A stretch of DNA of 64,000 nucleotides, taken from NCBI RefSeq assembly GCF_011742165.1, contig NZ_JAAQTO010000013.1, positions 248,001-312,000 on the forward strand. The letters run 5' to 3'. Position numbers and translations under genes: made by a program. The stretch comes from Billgrantia bachuensis. Its GTDB lineage: Bacteria; Pseudomonadota; Gammaproteobacteria; Pseudomonadales; Halomonadaceae. Shown piece by piece: positions 7,643 through 15,912 of this stretch. The notes beneath the pieces were generated by a model. It saw nothing but the letters and a program-made list of their open reading frames with translations. It was not told the DNA's origin and did no database searches. The first letter of the stretch is position 1. Each line of letters begins with the position of its first letter.

Positions 7643-8506
7643 TCAAGCGTGAAGCGCTTCCTCCGGGCGCTCCACCAGGCCCTTCATTTTTTCCTCGGTA
7701 TCCGTATCGCCGGTCGGCACATAGGTGATCAAGTGCAGCGGCACGCCATTACTACCGGCCACCTGCAGGATGGCGTAGTCGAAGGAGAGCCGGCCCGCGT
7801 CGGGATGCTCGTAGACCTTCACGCCGTCATGGGGCAGGCAGACGTCATGTTCGCTCCACCACTCGGAAAATATGGGGCTGCGTGACAGCAACAGTTCGAC
7901 GAGTTCGTTGAACCAGGGGTCATCGAGGTAGTTGGCCTGGGTCAGACGCAACTTGGCGACACAGTCCCGGGCATGTTTCTCCCAGTCAACCAGCATGCGG
8001 CGCATCCGCGGGTTCAGGAAGAGTTGATGCACGCCGTTCCGCTCGATCCCGCGCATGCCGTGAAGGTCACCATGAATGACGGTTGCCGCCCGGTTCCAGG
8101 CCAGGATGTCCGAGCGGGCTCCCATGATCCAGGCCGGGCAGCACAGCAGCTGATCCATCAGCCGCTGAAGCTGCGCGCCCACCACCGCCTCGCGTGCCAG
8201 CCCGGCACCACCGTTCTCCAAGCCATAGCCACCCAGGGTGAGCAAGTGCTGCTGCTCGGCAGGCTCCAGCTTCAGCGCGCCGGCAATGCGCTGCAGGGTC
8301 TCCATCGACGGGTGCACGTCGCGCACCTGCTCCAGCCAGGCATACCACTCGGTGCTGATCCCGGCCAATTCGGCCACCTCTTCACGACGCAGGCCGGGCG
8401 TGCGCCGCCGCGTGCCGCGCGGCAGGCCAACCTGCTCGGGCTGCAACCGAGCCCGCCGAATTCTGAGGAAGGTAGCGATTTCGCTGCGACGAATATTGCT
8501 GAGCAC
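7643..8506 (-). CDS. XRE-family regulator with MmyB-like ligand domain
   Basis: A 287-residue protein. Residues about 10-70 form a Cro/CI helix-turn-helix (R-R-E-E-V-A-E-L-A-G-I-S-T-E-W-Y-A-W-L-E-Q), and the rest matches the MmyB-like PAS-type ligand-binding domain seen in many proteobacterial and actinobacterial regulators. A GTG start at 8506 is preferred because AAGGAAA lies 6 bases upstream; the frame is open to 8566. It is divergent from the aldo/keto reductase at 8709, and this regulator type commonly controls such a divergent NAD(P)H oxidoreductase. The ligand, possibly a fatty acid in relatives, is unknown here. Confidence 0.85.
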   Translation of the reverse strand: MLSNIRRSEIATFLRIRRARLQPEQVGLPRGTRRRTPGLRREEVAELAGISTEWYAWLEQVRDVHPSMETLQRIAGALKLEPAEQQHLLTLGGYGLENGGAGLAREAVVGAQLQRLMDQLLCCPAWIMGARSDILAWNRAATVIHGDLHGMRGIERNGVHQLFLNPRMRRMLVDWEKHARDCVAKLRLTQANYLDDPWFNELVELLLSRSPIFSEWWSEHDVCLPHDGVKVYEHPDAGRLSFDYAILQVAGSNGVPLHLITYVPTGDTDTEEKMKGLVERPEEALHA

Positions 8507-8655
8507 GACGTTTCCTTGGGGGGAAGTACGAATACCAGAATAGCGCGTTCCTGAATGGTGTCTCATGGCCCACGTATCGTCTCATCGTACACCGCCGCCA
8601 GCCGCGAGCGGCAGCGATATCGACCATCCTCGACAGGAGATGAACCGATCCATTA

Positions 8656-8683
8656 TTGCGCTGGATAACTGCCACACTATACC
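8656..8683 (+). promoter_or_regulatory. possible promoter of the aldo/keto reductase gene
   Basis: TTGCGC and TATACC are spaced by 16 bases, 25 bases before the ribosome-binding site of the gene at 8709. It is weak but is the best -35/-10 pair in the divergent region. Confidence 0.3.
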
Positions 8684-8708
8684 CCTGCAAGAAAAGAAGG
8701 AGCACCGC

Positions 8709-9752
8709 ATGCAATATCGCAAACTCGGCAATACCGGCCTCTTCGTCTCCCAGTTCTGCCTGGGCACCATGACCTTCGGCGGCGAAGGCGAACTCTGGAG
8801 CAAGATCGGCAACCTGCAGCAGAGCGACGCCGAGGGGCTGATCGCCCGTGCGCTGGAGGCCGGTATCAACTTCATCGACACCGCCGACGTCTATTCCGAG
8901 GGGCTCTCGGAGCGCATGACCGGCCAGGCCCTGAAGAATCTTGGCGTGCCGCGCGACGAGGTGGTCGTCGCCACCAAGGTCTTCGGCGAAACCGGCCGGG
9001 GCGTCAACGCCAGGGGGCTGTCTCGCTATCACATCATGGAAGGCGTGAAGGCGAGCCTGCAACGCCTGCAGCTCGACCACATCGACCTCTACCAGGTACA
9101 TGGCTTCGACCCTGCTACGCCCATCGAGGAGACCCTGAGCGCGCTGGACACCCTGGTCCAGCATGGCCACGTACGCTATGTCGGCGTCTCCAACTGGGCG
9201 GCCTGGCAGATCGTCAAGGCGCTCGGCATCGCCGAACGCAAGGGGCTGAACCGCTTCCAGTCGCTGCAGGCCTACTACACCCTTGCCGGTCGCGACCTGG
9301 AACGTGAAATCGTCCCCATGCTGGAGAGCGAGGGCCTCGGCCTGATGGTGTGGAGCCCGCTCGCCGGCGGCCTGCTCAGCGGCAAGTACGCGCGCGACGG
9401 CCAGGCCATTGGCGAAGGCCGCCGCGCCAACTTCGACTTTCCACCGGTGGAAAAAGATCGCGCCCATGACTGCGTCGACGCGATGCGCGGCATCGCCGAA
9501 GCCAAGGGCGTCAGCGTCGCCCAGATTGCGCTCGCCTGGCTGCTTCACCAGCCGGCGGTCACCAGCGTTATCGTCGGGGCCAAGCGCATCGACCAGCTCG
9601 ACGACAACATCGCCGCCGCGCAGGTAACGCTCAGCGATGAAGAACTCGCCGTGCTCGATCGCGTCAGCCAGTTACCGCCCGAATACCCGGGCTGGATGCT
9701 GGAGCGCCAGGGTGAGTTCCGCCATGAGCAACTCCGTGCACAGAGACGTTGA
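8709..9752 (+). CDS. aldo/keto reductase
   Basis: A 347-residue NAD(P)H-dependent oxidoreductase with the (alpha/beta)8 fold. The catalytic tetrad is visible: Asp and Tyr in F-I-D-T-A-D-V-Y-S-E-G near residue 60, Lys in V-V-A-T-K-V-F, and His in Y-Q-V-H-G-F-D. The N-terminal Y-R-K-L-G-N-T-G-L and the C-terminal cofactor motif S-V-I-V-G-A place it with the YajO/Tas-type aldo/keto reductases. AAGGAG precedes the chosen ATG. It is cytoplasmic and probably detoxifies carbonyls. It is likely under the divergent XRE/MmyB-type regulator. Confidence 0.9.
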   Translation: MQYRKLGNTGLFVSQFCLGTMTFGGEGELWSKIGNLQQSDAEGLIARALEAGINFIDTADVYSEGLSERMTGQALKNLGVPRDEVVVATKVFGETGRGVNARGLSRYHIMEGVKASLQRLQLDHIDLYQVHGFDPATPIEETLSALDTLVQHGHVRYVGVSNWAAWQIVKALGIAERKGLNRFQSLQAYYTLAGRDLEREIVPMLESEGLGLMVWSPLAGGLLSGKYARDGQAIGEGRRANFDFPPVEKDRAHDCVDAMRGIAEAKGVSVAQIALAWLLHQPAVTSVIVGAKRIDQLDDNIAAAQVTLSDEELAVLDRVSQLPPEYPGWMLERQGEFRHEQLRAQRR

Positions 9753-9999
9753 GATTGAAGGTGTCATCCCACAAAACTTCCGTCGGCGAACTATGCTTAA
9801 GGGACCGTCCACTTCCTCGTCCGCTCCAATGCCGTCGCCCCTGACGATGGCTGCCAGTTGTGAGCAAGCGAGGTGAGTTCAGGAACGGGACGGCAGTGGC
9901 CGTGGCGCTGCTATACAGAGCCCACGGCATAACAAGGAGCGGAGCGGCCGCCCGACAGGGGCCGCTTGCATAGAGACACGATGTCCAAGGAGTCATACC

Positions 10000-10383
10000 A
10001 TGTTGTCTCGTGACATTCTCAAGCGAATCGGTGTGCTAGGAGTGACGATGGGCCTGGTTGCCAGCCCCTTCGCCTGGTCGGCCGGTAGTGACAAGGAAGC
10101 GGACGCCGCCGGCGGGCAAAGCGGTACCTCCACCATGACGGATGACGCCTCCGGCACGATGGACGCTTCCGGGTCCGCTGGAACCGATGCCGAGAAAAAG
10201 CCTCAGTGGGAAGAGGAAAAAGACGGCGAGATGGCGCCGGAAGGCACCGGTGACCGCTCCGACGAAGTGAGCAGTGACCCGGGTGCCCCTGGCGTAGAGG
10301 GTGGTGAAGGCACGCAGGGAGGCGAGGAACCCGACCCGAGCGATACCGACAGCACCCAGGACGTAGAAGAGGATGAAACCTGA
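10000..10383 (+). CDS. small acidic secreted protein of unknown function
   Basis: A 127-residue protein with a signal peptide (residues 1-28, cleavage after W-S-A). The mature region is almost entirely Gly, Ser, Thr, Asp, Glu and Pro with very few hydrophobic residues, so it should be disordered and strongly negative, a composition seen in exported proteins of halophiles. CAAGGAG precedes the ATG. A strong hairpin follows the stop. I see no catalytic or binding motif; a calcium-binding or periplasmic hydration role is only a guess. The 247 bases before it contain no gene. Confidence 0.65.
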   Translation: MLSRDILKRIGVLGVTMGLVASPFAWSAGSDKEADAAGGQSGTSTMTDDASGTMDASGSAGTDAEKKPQWEEEKDGEMAPEGTGDRSDEVSSDPGAPGVEGGEGTQGGEEPDPSDTDSTQDVEEDET

Positions 10384-10411
10384 TAGGAAGGAATCAGCAC
10401 AGCAGTTCCAG

Positions 10412-10432
10412 GGGCCCGGCAATGCCGGGCCC
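10412..10432. terminator. terminator-like hairpin between convergent genes
   Basis: A 9-bp perfect stem (GGGCCCGGC and its complement) with a 3-base loop lies after the acidic protein gene at 10383 and before the stop side of the MscS gene at 10499. No T-run follows, so efficiency is uncertain. Confidence 0.55.
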
Positions 10433-10498
10433 TGTCATATCTGTCATCAATGGTATCGACGAGAGCCACACACGGCCGCTGAACCAGCCCCGTAGGCG

Positions 10499-12232
10499 TC
10501 AGCCTTCCCCGTCGCCCCCCGAAGCGGCCTCATGATGGGGTGGGCGAGCCCCCTGCCGCTCGCCCTTGGCGATGTCGTACTGGCTGAGCACCACCACCTC
10601 GCGCGGCCACCAATTGGGATGTTCGTCGCGAACGAAGCCCATCAGCCGCTCGAGCACGCTCTTTTCCGCGACCCAGCCGGCGAAAGGGTCGGTAGTCATG
10701 AGATAGCAGGTGACCGTCTGTGCCGTCTCGGTCTGTCCGGTCACGTAGCAGCACAGCTTGTGATGCTCGACGACACTATCCTCCTCCTTGGCGAACTCCA
10801 GGAACTTCTCACGGATGACCTCGATATCAGCGCTCACGTGCAGCTTCATCTCGAAGTAGCGATACATCTTGGCGCTCTTGACCGAGAGGTTCTCGAAGGG
10901 CTTGGAGACGAAGTAGGTCACCGGCACGATCAGGCGCCGCTCGTCCCAGCTTCTCAGCCGAATGAAGGTGTAGAAGATGCCTTCCACATAGCACCACTGC
11001 CCCTCGAACATCACCAGGTCGCCGATACGTATGGGCTTGGCCAACGACACCTGGAACGAGGAGAGGATATTGCCCAGCACCGCCTGGCCCGCGATACCCA
11101 CCAGCACCGCCAGCACGCTGGCCGAGGCCAGCAGCGACATGCCCAGGGTCTCGAACAGCTGGATCTGGCTCAGTACGTAGACGGAAACCGCCGTCACCAT
11201 AATCAGGATGATGACCCGGCGCAGCGCGTAGAGCGTGGTGAGCAGCTTGCGCTCGTCCTTGGGCTTGGTGTCGTCGATCTCCCCCACGATGCGCCGCGTC
11301 ACCTTGAGCAGGATGGTGTCGACCAAGCGAAGCGCGATCGTACCGACCCCCCAGGCCACGATGATGATCAGCAGCACACGAATGAACGTGGTGGCCATGG
11401 CGGTGAAGGAAACCACATAATCCAGCAGTATCTGGGCCACGAATGCCATGACGAGCAGCGCCATGGGGATACCGATCCTGCCGGCGAAGATGCTCGGCCA
11501 GCCGGAGGGGAACCAATGTGCCAGCAAGCCGACTAGACTGTAGACTCCCCACCCCACCAGGCCGATCAGTAGCAGGAAGGCCGGAATGGCGATCCACTCC
11601 CAGATCTGAAGCACTCCTAACGAGGACTTGAAGCGATCCGGAATGTACTCTTCCAGCAGCGAAGGGCCGTACTCCTCGTAAAGGAGAGGAATATACGAAA
11701 CGCTATCCGGCGTGATCAGCCAGACCGGCTCCTCGTCCCCCACGCGGTACCGGGCCAGACGAATCTCGTAGGTCTGGCCATCGACCTTGAGCGATGCCAG
11801 CTCGAGATTCCGGCGCGGTTCTCCGGTCAGTGGGTGCTGTCCGGTGGGGTCCTCGATAGCGGCGTCTTCACGGCCCGATAGGTTGGAAGCATCGACCTGC
11901 TCGCCGCGCCGGAATACCGTCTCCAACTGGCTGGCCAACCGGGCTCCCCTCTCCTGCCGCTCCGAACGATCCAGATCGGAAAGGTTGAGCACATGTGCCG
12001 CCGCGGCAAACTCTCCCTGTTCGGCGAGCTCGAGAAAGCTCCGGACCGCCTCTCGCGGCGTCTGCCGCTTGACCTCTTCGGGTACCTCGCCAAGCCCTTC
12101 GTTCAACGAATCGACGCTGAACCATTGATTCTCCTCGCTATCTTCCTGCTGCGATTGCGCCATGCACAGGCCGGAAAAGAGCAGCGCCACCGCCAACGTT
12201 AGCGGTAGCAGCCACGAGCCGTTTGCTTTCAT
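10499..12232 (-). CDS. MscS-family mechanosensitive channel
   Basis: A 577-residue inner-membrane protein. It has a cleaved signal peptide (residues 1-25, ending in C-M-A-Q), a roughly 150-residue periplasmic domain, then four to five transmembrane segments between about residues 190 and 360. The MscS pore helix (A-S-V-L-A-V-L-V-G-I-A-G-Q-A) and the beta domain (I-R-I-G-D-L-V with F-E-G) follow, with a cytoplasmic vestibule at the C-terminus. It opens on membrane tension to release solutes during hypo-osmotic shock, expected in a halophile. The ATG at 12232 was chosen because it opens the signal peptide; the frame runs open to 12397. The extended C-terminal tail is polar. Confidence 0.85.
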   Translation of the reverse strand: MKANGSWLLPLTLAVALLFSGLCMAQSQQEDSEENQWFSVDSLNEGLGEVPEEVKRQTPREAVRSFLELAEQGEFAAAAHVLNLSDLDRSERQERGARLASQLETVFRRGEQVDASNLSGREDAAIEDPTGQHPLTGEPRRNLELASLKVDGQTYEIRLARYRVGDEEPVWLITPDSVSYIPLLYEEYGPSLLEEYIPDRFKSSLGVLQIWEWIAIPAFLLLIGLVGWGVYSLVGLLAHWFPSGWPSIFAGRIGIPMALLVMAFVAQILLDYVVSFTAMATTFIRVLLIIIVAWGVGTIALRLVDTILLKVTRRIVGEIDDTKPKDERKLLTTLYALRRVIILIMVTAVSVYVLSQIQLFETLGMSLLASASVLAVLVGIAGQAVLGNILSSFQVSLAKPIRIGDLVMFEGQWCYVEGIFYTFIRLRSWDERRLIVPVTYFVSKPFENLSVKSAKMYRYFEMKLHVSADIEVIREKFLEFAKEEDSVVEHHKLCCYVTGQTETAQTVTCYLMTTDPFAGWVAEKSVLERLMGFVRDEHPNWWPREVVVLSQYDIAKGERQGARPPHHEAASGGDGEG

Positions 12233-12454
12233 ATACCTCGTTCCTATCGATGCAAAGCCGCTGTCGGTTCCTTCTGACAGCGCCGTTCGGACCTGGCAAA
12301 TCAAAGCCAGGTACCAGGCTACCCGGATCAGGGGCTGGTCGAAGTACAGCTTACCGGCTACCGCTTCGTCCAGTCCGGTCAGGCGCTCGGTCTTCATGGC
12401 GAAGCGGTCGATGACATCTTACATCGCGTTATTCGCAGCAGGCCGGGGACGGAA

Positions 12455-13066
12455 TCAGTAGCCCACGGTGAAGCGCTGGCGTACATGGGCGGGGCGTTCG
12501 AGTTCGTCGACCAGGGCGATAGCGTAGTCCTCGAACGAGATGCTGGAGCCCTGCTCGTTGCTCAGCAGCGCATCCTTGCCGAGGCGGAAATCGCCGGTAC
12601 GCTCGCCGGGCACGAACATCGCCGAGGGGGAAAGGAAGGTCCAGTCGAGATCCTCGACGGTTCTCAGACGCTCCAGAAAGGCCACGCCTGAGCTCGCTTC
12701 ATCCTTGTACTCGGCCGGAAAGTCCGGCTGGTCGATCAGGCGCTGGCCAGGGGCGACCTGCAGGCTGCCGGCGCCACCCACCACCAGGTAGCGCTTCACT
12801 CCCGAGTCGCGCACCGCGCCGATCAGCGTATCGGCATCGCTAGCGGTAAAATGCACCGCGCTGATCACCGCGTCATGGCCGCGCAGCATTTCGGCCAGCC
12901 CCGCCCGGTCGTAGACATCACCTTGGCGGGTCATGACCCCAGGCAGCTTGGCGATTCTTTCGGGATGACGGGCGATGGCGGTCACCATATGACTGCGCTC
13001 GGAGAGTTCCGCAAGAATACGAGAGCCGGCGTTGCCGGAAGCACCGATGAGAGCGACGTTTGCCAT
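12455..13066 (-). CDS. NAD(P)-binding (NmrA/SDR-a type) protein
   Basis: A 203-residue Rossmann-fold protein with G-A-S-G-N-A-G at residues 8-14 and a T-A-I-A-R-H-P strand-turn that suggests NADP preference. It belongs to the atypical SDR/NmrA group often annotated NAD(P)H-binding or epimerase-like. AGGAG precedes the ATG at 13066. It is divergent from an HxlR regulator with an 8-bp-arm palindrome between them, an arrangement typical of electrophile or quinone-responsive systems. Substrate is unknown. Confidence 0.8.
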   Translation of the reverse strand: MANVALIGASGNAGSRILAELSERSHMVTAIARHPERIAKLPGVMTRQGDVYDRAGLAEMLRGHDAVISAVHFTASDADTLIGAVRDSGVKRYLVVGGAGSLQVAPGQRLIDQPDFPAEYKDEASSGVAFLERLRTVEDLDWTFLSPSAMFVPGERTGDFRLGKDALLSNEQGSSISFEDYAIALVDELERPAHVRQRFTVGY

Positions 13067-13097
13067 GATCAAGTTCTCCTTGGTTTGAAATCAGGAC

Positions 13098-13118
13098 TAG
13101 GTCTACTAAATAGACCTA
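13098..13118. promoter_or_regulatory. palindromic operator, probably for HxlR-type regulator
   Basis: Perfect arms TAGGTCTA and TAGACCTA flank a 5-base centre (CTAAA). It lies 32 bases upstream of the NAD(P)-binding gene and 97 bases upstream of the HxlR gene, where it could control both. Confidence 0.6.
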
Positions 13119-13214
13119 TACGGCAAACTATGGTACTTCTCATCCATCCGCAAGAAGTCACCGCGGTGCGACCCGGTCATACCGGGATGACTCATGAGCC
13201 CCCAGGGAGCCGCC

Positions 13215-13586
13215 ATGACTCAACAACCATCCAAGATTGTCGAATTCGACCACCCCTGCCCCATCCGCGACGTACTCGACCGCATCGGCGATCAATGGAG
13301 CGTTCTCGTCCTGCTGACCCTGCAGCCCGGCACCAGGCGCTTCAACGAGCTGATGCGCGAGATTGGCGACATCTCCAAGCAGATGCTCTCGCGTACCCTC
13401 AAGCATCTGGAGCAGGATGGATTCATCACCCGTACGGTCTATCCGGAAGTGCCGCCCCGCGTGGAGTACGACCTCACCGAACTCGGCCACTCCTTCCTCG
13501 AACCGATGCAGGCCCTGGTGGCCTGGGCCGACGCCAATCACCGCACCATTGCCGAGTCGCGAAGGCGTTATCGGGCAGGAGAGTGA
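13215..13586 (+). CDS. HxlR-family transcriptional regulator
   Basis: A 123-residue winged-helix protein of the MarR-like HxlR group. Visible marks are the N-terminal C-P-I-R-D-V-L-D-R-I-G-D-Q-W-S-V-L-V-L segment with one conserved cysteine, the R-F-N-E-L-M-R-E-I-G-D-I-S-K-Q-M-L-S-R-T-L recognition helices, and the C-terminal dimer helix. Such proteins sense electrophiles or aldehydes, often through the N-terminal Cys. GGGAG sits 6 bases before the ATG at 13215; an upstream ATG at 13194 is less likely. The likely target is the divergent gene at 13066 through the palindrome at 13098-13118. Confidence 0.85.
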   Translation: MTQQPSKIVEFDHPCPIRDVLDRIGDQWSVLVLLTLQPGTRRFNELMREIGDISKQMLSRTLKHLEQDGFITRTVYPEVPPRVEYDLTELGHSFLEPMQALVAWADANHRTIAESRRRYRAGE

Positions 13587-13620
13587 TAACGGCTGGCTTT
13601 CGCCAGCTGCTGCCAGCTGT

Positions 13621-14523
13621 TCACGGCCGCCCCTCGCCCCAGTTCCACTCGCTGCGTGCCACGGCGTCGTGAGCATGCAGGCTTTCGGCATGCACCACGC
13701 GCAGCCGAAAGCCATCGGTGCCGGGCTGCTCACGCAGGGCTTGGTGCAGGCGGCGTGCGGCATCCTCGCAGAACATCAGGTTCTGGCCGTTGGCCAGGGC
13801 GAAGGCCTGCTCGTCGATCCGCTTTACCGCCGTTTGCAGCGCAGTGCCCAGTGCTCGCTCGGTGCGATCCACCAGGCTCAGCAGCGGCAACTCGTCCTGC
13901 CCTTCAGCCAACCGCACCGAGAGGTGAGCCTGGCTGCGCTGGCTATGGGGCGTGGCCAGGATGCCCTGCTCGCTGCCCAGCCAGGCCCGCACTGCCTCAC
14001 GGCTGACCGGCATGTCAGTGAAATCCTCGTCAAAGGCCTGTTGGATCAGTTGGCGTGACAGTGCCGCCGAACACGGGCAGGTGGAGGAGTAGCCCACCGT
14101 CAGGTCGAGAATGGCCTCGAAGCCCTGGTCGTCGCGGCGGCAATGAAGGGTGAAGGGATAGCCCTTCCAGCCCGCCAACGGGCTGATCAGCGCCGGGCGC
14201 TTGAGCAGCACCTCGCCACCGAGATCGAGAAAAGCGTTGCTGGAAAGCTCCGCATGGCTGTCGAGAAAGTTCTTCAGCACCCCTGCCACGAGGGAGAGCG
14301 AGAGCTCACGCTCCTCGAGTTCGGCCAGGGCCAGGTAGAGGCGCGACATGTGGATACCGCGCGCGGTGGGGTCGTCCAGGCTGACGCCCGCCGAAGCGTA
14401 GCCGATCACTCCCTGACCGGCCACTTGCAGCGGCAAGGCGATATGCTCCATGCCGACCCAGCTCAAGGTGCCGAGGCACGAGGCTGGCGCCAGGGCAATG
14501 TCTTCCAGCGGTAACCTGTTCAT
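13621..14523 (-). CDS. folE2: GTP cyclohydrolase FolE2 (type IB)
   Basis: A 300-residue protein matching the FolE2/MptA family, which converts GTP to 7,8-dihydroneopterin triphosphate at the head of folate synthesis. The family signature S-T-C-P-C-S is at about residues 147-152. Unlike FolE, FolE2 can use metals other than zinc, and its gene is commonly induced by zinc limitation. It lies 102 bases downstream of a COG0523 GTPase gene that has a Zur-type box, which fits a zinc-starvation operon. No separate Zur box was seen in the short gap. Confidence 0.9.
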   Translation of the reverse strand: MNRLPLEDIALAPASCLGTLSWVGMEHIALPLQVAGQGVIGYASAGVSLDDPTARGIHMSRLYLALAELEERELSLSLVAGVLKNFLDSHAELSSNAFLDLGGEVLLKRPALISPLAGWKGYPFTLHCRRDDQGFEAILDLTVGYSSTCPCSAALSRQLIQQAFDEDFTDMPVSREAVRAWLGSEQGILATPHSQRSQAHLSVRLAEGQDELPLLSLVDRTERALGTALQTAVKRIDEQAFALANGQNLMFCEDAARRLHQALREQPGTDGFRLRVVHAESLHAHDAVARSEWNWGEGRP

Positions 14524-14625
14524 CGCAAGGGACTCTTTCTGTGTGCATGATGTTTAGTAGTACGACATGGCTAAGTTGCCGTGTTGATGCAGATCCGGCA
14601 TGCCACTAGACCCGTTGCCGCCCGG

Positions 14626-15699
14626 TCAGATCGCCCGCTCCGGCTGGAAATAGTCGAATAGCTGCGTGACCGCTGCGGGCGCCACCCCGTTGGTGATGAA
14701 TACGAAGCGCGAGATACCGTCGCTGCAGGCCTCGGCCGGCAGCGGCTCCGGCGGGTGGAAGATGTGCTGCACGCCATGCAGCGCCAGCGGCTCTTCCCGC
14801 CCGGCAATCTTCACGATGGCCTTCACCCGCAGGATCTTTTCGCCCATCAGCGACATCAGCAAGTCCAGCCAATCCTCCAGCACCTCCGGCGCGATAGGCT
14901 CCTCTACGGTGAAACAGAACGAGCGGATCTGTTCGCCATGCCGAGTAAGCGACGGGCCGGACGTCGGCGCCAATATCGAGATCAGGGAACCCGCAGCGGG
15001 GGGCGCCATGCCCACCGCGGTCGAAACCTGAGCATAGGATGCCGCGCTCAGCCATTGCTCGGCACGGCGCTGTTGGGCCCCGCCGGTCAACTGCTCGGCC
15101 GATACCTCACCGTGTCGCACCTGCAACTGTTCGGCGGCCGGGTTGATCCTGTTCAGATGCTCGGCCAGTCGCGACAGTCGTGCCTCGTCCACCAGATCCG
15201 TCTTGGTGATCAGCAGCCGATCGGCGATGGCGGCCTGGCGCTGCGACTCACGGTGGGCGTTCAGCGTCGAGACGCCGCTGGCGGCATCCACCAGGCAGAT
15301 CACTCCATCCAGTTGCAGGCGATGGGCCAGCCAGTAATCGGTCATCAAGGTCTGTAGGATGGGAGCCGGGTCGGCAAGCCCGGTCGTCTCGATGATCACT
15401 CGGGAGAAGGGTTCGCCACCCGCCCGCTCGATTGCATCGAAGGTCTTCTGCACGGTGCGGCTCAAGTCGCCGCGAATGGTGCAGCACAGGCAACCACTGC
15501 TCATTTCCACCACCGTTTGTTCGTCGCCCTCGGCGACCAACCGGTGGTCCAGACCGATATCGCCGAACTCGTTGATCACCACCAGCGCATCCTTCATGGC
15601 GGGCTGGCGCACCAGGCGATTGAGCAGCGTGGTCTTGCCGCTACCGAGAAAGCCGGTCAGTACGGTAACGGGTATCTGGTCGTGGGTATCTGAACTCAT
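14626..15699 (-). CDS. COG0523 (CobW-like) GTPase, zinc homeostasis
   Basis: A 357-residue P-loop GTPase. Walker A is G-F-L-G-S-G-K-T-T near residues 16-24. The COG0523 metal motif G-C-L-C-C lies near residue 70, E-T-T-G-L-A-D-P follows, and T-K-T-D provides guanine recognition. The C-terminal CobW domain spans about residues 240-350. Members such as ZigA and ZagA act as zinc metallochaperones in zinc-starved cells. The start at 15699 removes an implausible 33-residue extension. A Zur-like palindrome sits about 80 bases upstream and folE2 lies downstream, so zinc repression through Zur is a firm inference. Confidence 0.85.
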   Translation of the reverse strand: MSSDTHDQIPVTVLTGFLGSGKTTLLNRLVRQPAMKDALVVINEFGDIGLDHRLVAEGDEQTVVEMSSGCLCCTIRGDLSRTVQKTFDAIERAGGEPFSRVIIETTGLADPAPILQTLMTDYWLAHRLQLDGVICLVDAASGVSTLNAHRESQRQAAIADRLLITKTDLVDEARLSRLAEHLNRINPAAEQLQVRHGEVSAEQLTGGAQQRRAEQWLSAASYAQVSTAVGMAPPAAGSLISILAPTSGPSLTRHGEQIRSFCFTVEEPIAPEVLEDWLDLLMSLMGEKILRVKAIVKIAGREEPLALHGVQHIFHPPEPLPAEACSDGISRFVFITNGVAPAAVTQLFDYFQPERAI

Positions 15700-15774
15700 G
15701 TTGAACACCGTAACGGGGTGGGATCGGACCAATGAGACCGGCCTGCATGGGATTGCGTCACATTGCCCGAATGC

Positions 15775-15796
15775 GAATGTTATAACATAACAAATC
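15775..15796. promoter_or_regulatory. Zur-type zinc-repressor box
   Basis: The sequence contains GTTATAACATAAC, a perfect dyad with flanking AAT/AAAT, closely matching the gammaproteobacterial Zur consensus with its GTTATA half-sites. It lies 76 bases upstream of the COG0523 start and 117 bases upstream of the divergent GlxA-type regulator. Confidence 0.7.
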
Positions 15797-15912
15797 AAGT
15801 CAAGGAGTTGAAGGATGAATCATGGCCGAACGGCACCGAGAGGCTCGAAGATCGCCGGGCAGCGGAGCATACTGGTGGGCACGAATCGTCGCTCCATCGA
15901 GACGAGGCCTGA

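Noticed and set aside
8382..9548. 388-codon open frame on the minus strand
   Set aside because: Antisense to the aldo/keto reductase and to the XRE gene start; no coding pattern.
9940..9966. GCGGCC/GGCCGC hairpin as a terminator of the aldo/keto reductase gene
   Set aside because: It lies almost 200 bases after the stop, has no T-run, and sits where the next gene's promoter should be.
12233..12397. N-terminal extension of the MscS gene
   Set aside because: The internal ATG at 12232 starts a clear signal peptide, and the 55 preceding codons have no signal-like or conserved character.
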